Assembly: GCF_000004195.4 (NCBI RefSeq)
Contig: NC_030677.2
Span: 203,578,497-203,642,496, forward strand
Length of the DNA: 64,000 nucleotides
Reading direction: 5' to 3'
Source of the DNA: Xenopus tropicalis
Taxonomy: Eukaryota; Chordata; Amphibia; Anura; Pipidae
The notes under the pieces were generated by a model that saw nothing but the letters and a program-made list of their open reading frames with translations, did no database searches and was not told the DNA's origin. The translations under genes and the position numbers were made by a program. This document shows, in pieces, positions 24,801 to 33,800 of this stretch; position 1 is the stretch's first letter, and every line of letters starts with the position of its first letter.

Positions 24801-27800
24801 TAACTTCTAGTATGACGCAGAGAGTAATATTCTGAGACAATTTGCAATTAGTCTTCATTTTTTTGGTAGTTTTTTTACTTATTTTACTTTTTGTATTGCA
24901 GCTCTCCAGTTTGGAATTTCAACAGTAATCAGGTTGCTAAGGTCCAATTGACCTTAGTAACCAGTAACAATAACAATAAGATTGTAGCCTCGCAGAGTGA
25001 TAGTTTTTTGGCTGCTGGGGTCATTAAAAAGCTGGAAAGAAGCAGAAGAAAAAGGCAAATAATTAAAAAACTATAAAAGTTAAATAATGAAGACCAATTG
25101 AGAAATTGCTTAGAATTGGCCATTCTATAACATATTAGACATAACTTAAGGGTGAACCACCCCTTTAATAGGAATTTGCAAAGCTCTATATGTTAAAAAA
25201 AAACATTATTATGCAACACTAGCCACATACCCATAGATTTCTAATACAATTTGGCCAATTTCATGGAAGTGGAAAATGTAACCCTTCCAAATCCTAATTA
25301 CCCTAAGCTAATTAGGATTTGGTTCGGTATTCGGCTAAATCCCTTACAATGGATTCGGGGGTTCGGTGCATCCCTAATAAGTACTGTTGCAACAGATCTT
25401 CTAGAATGTAGAACTAGACTGGCAGTTGAACCCAGAACTGTGGGGTGACATATAGGGATTTTATAAGTCACTGAGGAGTTTCATGACCATATAAAAGTGT
25501 GAAGCCGAAGGCTAAGTGCTTTAATGCGGGTCATGGAACGCCAAGGTGATCTCTAATACCACTATATTTTACAACAGGGGGACAGGTCGTGACAGAAATT
25601 ACATCACTAAACTCCAATTATAACTGATGACATCATTAAGCACCGTTTATAATATCATTTACAGTTTGGTCCCAAAGGGAAATGACCAAACTGTATATTA
25701 TAGTTTTATAACTTTCAAATTGGGATGTAGGTGGTAGATGGTGATCTGTTGTTTATACCAACAATCTAAAGCCATTTCCCATGCACCATTTAAAAATGAT
25801 GTGGCCTCATACTACTTAGTTCTCCTGGGCCTCCATCCTGGGAGCTTGGATTATTATATTTCCACTGTCTATCCAGGCCCCATATTCAAAATATGAAAAT
25901 TAAAATACTGGGGTCCCAATCCACCTGGCCACAACTCTGATCTTTTATCTGCCCCAATCCTATCCTGTTCAGGACCCAGAAGACAATACCCCATATGAGG
26001 AGAGGGCCCCTGATAGGAAAGAAGCCCACCTGTCTCCCTTGATGGGGGCTGTGACCAAAGAAGTTGGGGGGGGGGTGGGCTTTATTTATAAAGAGGCAGT
26101 CATATCTAAAATATCACTGGCCCCATCAATATGGGTATATAGTATACTATATATGCGTTATGTAAGTATCATAAATTGAAATTTCAGGTTTTTTGTGTGC
26201 ATATCCACATATACTTAGGGGGTGCTGCCAGAATATTGTGCAAAAAGGGCCTTCAACCCAAAAGGTTTCAAAACTTGAGTTTTACGGGCATGTGTATGGC
26301 TCAGTAGTGCAATACAGGAAACTGCCACATATTAAACATCCACCCTATTTTGTTTCCTTTGTGGTCAGAGCGGTTCATGAAAGACCCAGGCACCTCAGTT
26401 TATTTGTATATTACTACATAAGCAGCATTGGGGGATCAGAATGATGGACAGGCAGTTGCATGTTTTTGCAGTAAAATCAGAAATATTAATAGTTTCACAT
26501 TAGAACAAGGTGGTGGCAACTTAATAAAGCACCAGCTATACCAAGGAAAGGGTTAATGGGTAAAATGCACCCAATTGGTGAGACACTATTAACTATACAA
26601 TGATAAAACGTTAATGAAAGTGGTTTATTAAATACATTACTCTCTAGAGATTTCCCGTGTCTCGTGGGTTGGCTGATATTTCACAACATTCCTATTGCTG
26701 CTATGTCATTTTATCCTAATTATTCTGTAAGTATTCTGCTTTTAATGTATTTCAGCTTTTCTGGGAAAAGAGGCTGGAGGGACTTAGTGCCTCAGATGTA
26801 ACAGAACAAGTCATAAAACCCATGGAGCTTCCTAAAGGCCTTCAAGGTATGATTTCTAAACAGCTGGATTAAGGATTAGCCATCCTTTTCCTAATAAGCC
26901 ATGATGGCTGATGTGTTTTGGGATTTAAACATAATAGGATTTTTGAGTTCTTCTAACCGAGTCTTGTTGGATGTGGATTCACTAAACTAAAACCTCAATG
27001 ACACTCCTGTTACTGTATGTTACAGTTCATCTTCCTCTCTTTCCTTCTTTTAGTCCTGCAGAATGTTTTCAGAGTAGGGTTACCACCTAGCCAGTACTTG
27101 ACTAGCCCAGCGGGTAGATCACCAGCTAGGCCCGGGGCTGGAATTACAAATTTTCCAGCAATGTAATAATACCCTGCCTATACCTGCCACTGTGCCCATT
27201 TCCCCTGCTCACTCTGCCCACTCTGCCCATTTCTCCTCTCCACCCTGCCCATTTCCCCTGCCCATTCCTCCGCCCACTCTGCCAATATCCCCTGCCCACT
27301 CTGCCCATTTCCTCTCTCTACCCTGCACATTCCCCTGCCCACTCTGCCCATTCCTCCGCCCACTCTGCCCATTTCCCCTCTCCATCCTGCCCATTTCCCT
27401 TGCCCACACTGCCCATTTAACCCACCTACTCTGCCCATTTCCCCCTGCCCTCGCTGCCCATTCTCCTACCCACTATGCCCATTTCCCCTGTCCACCTTGC
27501 CCATTTCCCCTGCCCACTCTGCCCATTTCCCCTTTCCACCCTGCACATTTCTCCCATCCATGCTGCCCATTTTCCCTCTCCACCCTGCCAATTTCCCCTT
27601 CCCACTCTGCCCATTTCTCCCATCCATGCTGCCCATTTTCCCTCTCCACCCTGCCAATTTCCCCTGCCCACGCTGCCCATTTACCCCACCCACTGGCACA
27701 TTTCCCCTCTCCACCCTGCCCATTCCCCCGCCCACGCTGCCCTTTTCCCCTGCCCACTGTGCATATTCCCCCACCCACTCTGCCCTGTGATATCATTGCC

Positions 27801-30800
27801 TTTCCCCCATGTTACACCCACCTACTCTCTTGACCCAAAGGCCAGTATTACAAGAAAAAGAAGGGGGCAACCCCAACTTTTTGGGCTCTAACTTAATTTT
27901 GTCTTCCTCCGCTGTACCTGCCCGGAATACTGATTTAGTAACTAGCCTTTTTTTTTTTTTAACTGATCTGATCTGACCATACTGACAGTTTCTTTTCTTT
28001 TCTCCCCATCTAGAGGGGACCCCCTACTTTCCAATATTTACAAAGCCTTTTTAGAAAATTGTGACCCATATGTTTAAAATCAATAACTCAAAGCGCCACA
28101 AGGGACTTGTTTTGAACATCCTTTTGAACCTGCCCACAGCATGGCTATGCCTGACTTCCGTTTTGCAAATATGACAGTGCTGTTGGTTATCCGTGTAACG
28201 TATGGTTTCCTGTATATCTTTATATAGGAGAACTCTTAACTGTGTAAAAAATAAAGTTTAAAATTTTACATTACTGTTTAAAAATGCTTATGGCTAGAAA
28301 TGCTGTATTTTATACGCTGAACCTCCGGTACCAGCCCAGATGTTCTGCAGCCTTATGACAATAAGGATCCAGCTCTCCCCATCTTGGATCTTGTTAGGCC
28401 ACCTTTTGTGGGTCAGTGGCACTACACATGCCCAGTGGGCTCTGGGCTGCTCTTATTGATCAGTTCTAATGCAGAATAAACTGCTTTCAGTGCCATGTTA
28501 TGTGGCACATTATTTTGTGAATGGCATATTATATCTGCAGTATATAGTGAGTCGGTCCCTAAGCTCAGGTAAGTGACAGCAGCCCAGAGAATGTGCTGGG
28601 GATCAGCAGAAAGGAAGATGGGGGGGCTACTGGGGGCATATACAGTTGTAAAACTACAGGCTGAATATGACTGGTCTGAGTTGCGGGACTGGCAGCATTA
28701 TGGCTGTGGTTTTTCTCCCCAGGAAACCACAGGGGGTGTCATGGAAGCGCATCACTGCCAGTATCTGCTGCGCATTGCTGGGAATTACCTTTTATCTATC
28801 AAAGGAATTTCCTGGCAACCACTAGTCTTTCCCAGAATAAAGCCACGAACAAAGGCTTGAAAAGTGCCCTGTAATCATTATGGGATAAACTTCTCTGTTA
28901 ATGTGAAGCTGGTGTCCCCCCAGCACAGAACAGCAATTTATATCTTCCTCAGCCGTTTCTTTGTGATGTTTCCCAAACATTCCTGCCTATTAAAGGGTTT
29001 GTTCACCTTAAAATTAACGTTTAGTATGATGTAGAGAGTGATATTATGAAACAATTTGCAATTAGTCTTCATTTTGTATGTGTGTACTTTGCTTTTTGTT
29101 CAGCAGCTCTCCTGTTTGCAATTACTGTATAGCAGCTATCTGGTTCCTAGGGAGTAAATTACTAGGCTGAATCCAGTTTTTGTAAAGGATTCACCCCGAA
29201 TACTGAACCGGATTAGATTTTGAAAGGGTTAAATGTCAAATTTTCAACTTCCATGTTTACATGACAAAAAGTCACCTGATTTTTAGGGTTCGGATTTGGT
29301 TTCGGCCAGAAGCGCGGATTCGGCAGAATCCTGCTGAAAAAAAAAATGAATCTTGCCCGACATTGGATTATAAATGCTTAAAAAGAAAGAAAAGTCATAA
29401 AATATAACAATACGAATCAAATTGTAGCCTCACAGAACAATAGTTTTTTTTAGCTTCTGGGGTCAGTGACCCCCCCATTTGAAAGCTGGAAAGAGTTGGG
29501 AAGAAAAAAGGCAAATCATTCAGAAACTATAACAAATAAAAAAGGAAGACCAATTTAAAAGTTGCTAAGAACTGGCCATTGTAACATACTACAAAGGTGA
29601 ACTACCCCTTTAAGAATACTAATTTTCTAAAAAAACAAAAAAACCCTCCATATGTGATAGGGATCCGACAGTAGGGCTTTTTCAGCAGATATCTGATTGC
29701 TAGTCTCTTGTACATAAGGTGCCCACGGAGGCCCTGTGTGACGTAGCTGGCTCCATGCAGCAGATACCTCAAGTTCAGCGAAGCATTTAATATGCAAAGA
29801 TCACACTGAGAGCTACTCCCCCCCAGTGATATTAATAGGACAGCTGGGTGCAGCCTTACTACTATGTGCAGTGCTGGCCTTACTGTGACTTGCAATGCTG
29901 ATTTTCCCAATGAGCAACTGCAACCTGAGCAGACTTTATGGGGGTTGAGTGCCACAGCCATGTGACCTGTGCTCGGATAAACTTCAGTCACACTTTACTG
30001 CTGCGCTGCAAGTTGGAGTGATATCCCACCCCCCCTCCCAGCAGCCAATCAGCAGAACAATAGGAAGGGAGCAAGATAGCAGCTCCCAGTAGGTATCAGA
30101 ATAGCACTCAATAGTAAGAAATCCAAGTCCGGCTTGGGACTCCTCCAGTTACATGGGAGTAGGAGAAACAATAGGTTAGCTGAAAGCAGTTCTAATGTGT
30201 AGCGCTGGCTCCTTCTGAAAGCTCAAACTCAGGCACACTTTACTGCTGCGCTGCAAGTTGGAGTGATATCCCCCCCCCTCACCCCCAGCAGCCGATCAGC
30301 AGAACAATGGGAAGGGAGCAAGATAGCAGCTCCCAGTAGGTATCAGAATAGCACTCAATAGTAAGAAATCCAAGTCCGGCTTGGGACTCCTCCAGTTACA
30401 TGGGAGTAGGAGAAACAATAGGTTAGCTGAAAGCAGTTCTAATGTGTAGCGCTGGCTCCTTCTTAAAGCTCAGACTCAGGCACACTTTACTGTTGTGCTG
30501 CAAGTTGGAGTGATATGCCCCCTCACCCCCAGTAGCCGATCAGCAGAACAATGGGAAGGGAGCAAGATAGCAGCTCCCAGTAGGTATCAGAATAGCACTC
30601 AATAGTAAAGAAATCCAAGTCCGGCTTGGGACTCCTCCAGTTACATGGGAGTAGGAGAAACAATAGGTTAGCTGAAAGCAGTTCTAATGTGTAGCGCTGG
30701 CTCCTTCTTAAAGCTCAGACTCAGGCACACTTTACTGCTGTGCTGCAAGTTGGAGTGATACCCCCCCCTCACCCCCAGCAGCCGATCAGCAGAACAATGG

Positions 30801-33800
30801 GAAGGGAGCAAGATAGCAGCTCCCAGTAGGTATCAGAATAGCACTCAATAGTAAGAAATCCAAGTCCCGCTTGGGACTCCTCCAGTTACATGGGAGTAGG
30901 AGAAACAATAGGTTAGCTGAAAGCAGTTCTAATGTGTAGCGCTGGCTCCTTCTGAAAGCTCAGACTCAGGCACAAGGCACTGAGATGGCGCCTACACACC
31001 AATATTACAGCTACAAATACATTTGTTGGTTCAAGAATAAAATGTAAATGGCAGAGGGAATTATTTGCTGTGTAAACAGTGTCATTTAGAAATAACAAGT
31101 ACCCCATAAACATCATGACAGTATCCCTTTAATTTGGAGTCTGTAGTGATGGATCTTCCTGTATTTACTGAAAGGAACAGAGGGCACATTTGTTGTAATG
31201 AAGGCTATTTCCGTGAATGTAAATATTTCTTTTGCCCTCTTGCTGTAGGTGTTGGCCCTGGAAATAACGAGCAGACCCTCCTTGCAGCAATCGCCAGCGC
31301 TCTGCACACAAGCTCTGCACCAATCACAGGGCAGCTCTCTGCGGCCGTAGAAAAGAACCCATCCGTATGGCTAAACACATCCCAGCCACTATGCAAAGCT
31401 TTTTTAGTTACAGATGACGATATACGGTAAGTCATCCTTGGCATTGTGACATCAGTTTATACTGATTTGTTACCAGACTTAAAGGGGAGGTTCACCTGTT
31501 ATAGATTCTAAGCCAATTCTAAGCAACTTTTCAATTGGTTTTCATTATTTATTTGTTATAGTTTTTGAACTGTTTGCCTTCTTGTTCTAACTCTTGCAGC
31601 TTTCAAATGGGGGTCACTGACCCCGGCAGCCAAAATACTACTGCTCTGTGAGGCTCCAGTTTTATTGTTATTGTTACTTTTTATAAATTATTTTTCTATT
31701 CAGGTCCTCTCCTATTCATATACCAGTCTCTTATTCAAAGCACTCCCTGGTTGCTAAGATAATTTGGACCCTAGCAACTAGATAGCTGCTGAAACTCCAA
31801 ACTGAAGAGCTGCTAAACAAAAAGTGAAATAACTAAAAAAAAATACAAATAATAAAAAATAAAGACCAATTGCAAATTGTCTCAGAATATCACTCTCTAC
31901 AGCTTACTAAAAGGTGAACAACCCCTTTGAGGTGGCCTTAAGGGGCTAATACAAACTCTGTCCTTTCAGACCATGTAGGGAGCGTATTGGCCTATATTTG
32001 GGGCCTTTTTTCACATCCTGCCCAGTCAATATCCCCTATAGGCTCACAGTGCGATCTGATCACTGGCCTGGGGTTAAACGTTCGGACCTCACTGATCTGG
32101 CCCAGTTTATGGGTGGCCACTCATTTGGCTCCTCCCTATGCTGATGGCTGTGTATGGGCAGCTTTACTCCTATCCAGGGTCGGACTGGGGGGTGCAGGGC
32201 CACCGGGGCTGCCGCCCCGGGGGCCCCACACCCCTCCAAGGTGCCTCCTCCGGCTGCGCCGCCCTCAGGGGCCCCCGCCGCCATGCACCCCTAACTTCCC
32301 CCCCAGGGGCCCCTGTCCGACGTCCTCCCCTGAACGCGCGTATGTGAAACGCGTCAGGGGAGGACATTGGAGGCCAGATGAAGCGGCAATCGGGTCGGGT
32401 CTGGGCCACTGGGGCCCACCAAGGCCGGGGCCCACCGGGTATTTTCCCGGTGTCCCGGCGGCCCAGTCCGACCCTGCTCCTGTCTGTCCCCTAGTAGGAC
32501 ATTATAAGACTTCCCATTTATTTACCTTTATATAATTACTTAGCTTGTATTGGCATGTTTCCTGCCTATACTCTCACACTCTTAGCACTGAAAGCAATAA
32601 CTAATCAGAGGGACTAATTCATTCTCTGCCTCAGTACTGGCCATTCATGATATCTGATATTTTTGATTCTTCAAGTCCACCACAAGATGGCAGCGTTTGC
32701 ATAACTTCCCAGGTCTGCGCTGCACTGTATAATATATAAAATATTCAACCTGCAGCCCCCAACACTTCACACAAATCAGCATCTCCTCGTAGCCAGGAGC
32801 TGGGGGCTGCACATTTGCTCAACCATTATTTTACACCTTTTATACTTACAGAATGGAAAATTGTTCATACTTTACATAGCAGCTTCACCTGCCTTGATCT
32901 AATCTGCCTGAGCCCTTAGAACATGCAGCTTTTGGTTTAATGGTATTAGGAAACTAGTACAGAAACTGCATTGTTAGGTCAGATGTTTTGTATTTTATTT
33001 CCTCTTCCTATTAAAGGGGTAGTTCACCTTTAAATTAACTTTTACTATGTTGTAGACATTGATATTCTTAGACAATTAGCAGCTGGTCTTTATTTTTTTT
33101 TTTTTATACTTTTTCAGTTATTTAGCTTTTTGTTCAGCAGCTCTCCATTTGGTATTTTAGCAGCTATCTGGTTGCTAGGGTCTTTTTTTTTTTTACCCTA
33201 GTAACCAAACAGGGGTTACTAGGGTAAATTGAAAGCTGGAAAGTAGCAGAGGAGAGAGGTAAATAATTAAAAAAATATAACAAATAAATAATGAAAACCA
33301 ATTGCAAAGTTGCTATTAATAGGACATTCAATAACATAGCAGCTTCCTTTGTCCCCACACCCTTTTTTTAGAAAGAATTGACCCACTGAGCTCGCAGTCA
33401 GCTTTAAATTCCCCCACCTAAAGGCCCTCAGCCTGCAGCCTTCCAGCTGGGAGTTACAAACTGAAACTATGTTGGTAAAGTTTACCCAGCGAAATCAGAA
33501 GTTTATCCAATAAAAAGATTATTGATACCTCCATCTTGTGCTGTTCCCTTTGGACAAATACAGAGCAAACATGAACAAAGGATTTCCCATGATCCTTTCC
33601 TTTCCCAGTGATTAAATATACCCGAGTTTCGTGCCCTGTGCCGTAATTCCTCTGTAAAACAGATGTTTTTTTTACGGCCAGTCGCTGCTCTTGTGTATCA
33701 GTGATAAGTCTTCCATAGCCCCGGCTTTTTAAGCAGAATCTTCTGGGCATTGTGTAGTTGTTCCAGTCGGACACAGACGCTGGCAGATTGATACTGCCCC

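Noticed and set aside
27178..27891. Proline/histidine-rich and glycine-rich open frames on both strands
   Set aside because: They follow from the pyrimidine-rich minisatellite composition in mbd2 intron 4.
31987..32535. 182-codon GC-rich open frame
   Set aside because: It spans the hAT MITE at 32175-32476, and its proline-rich sequence comes from the transposon interior.
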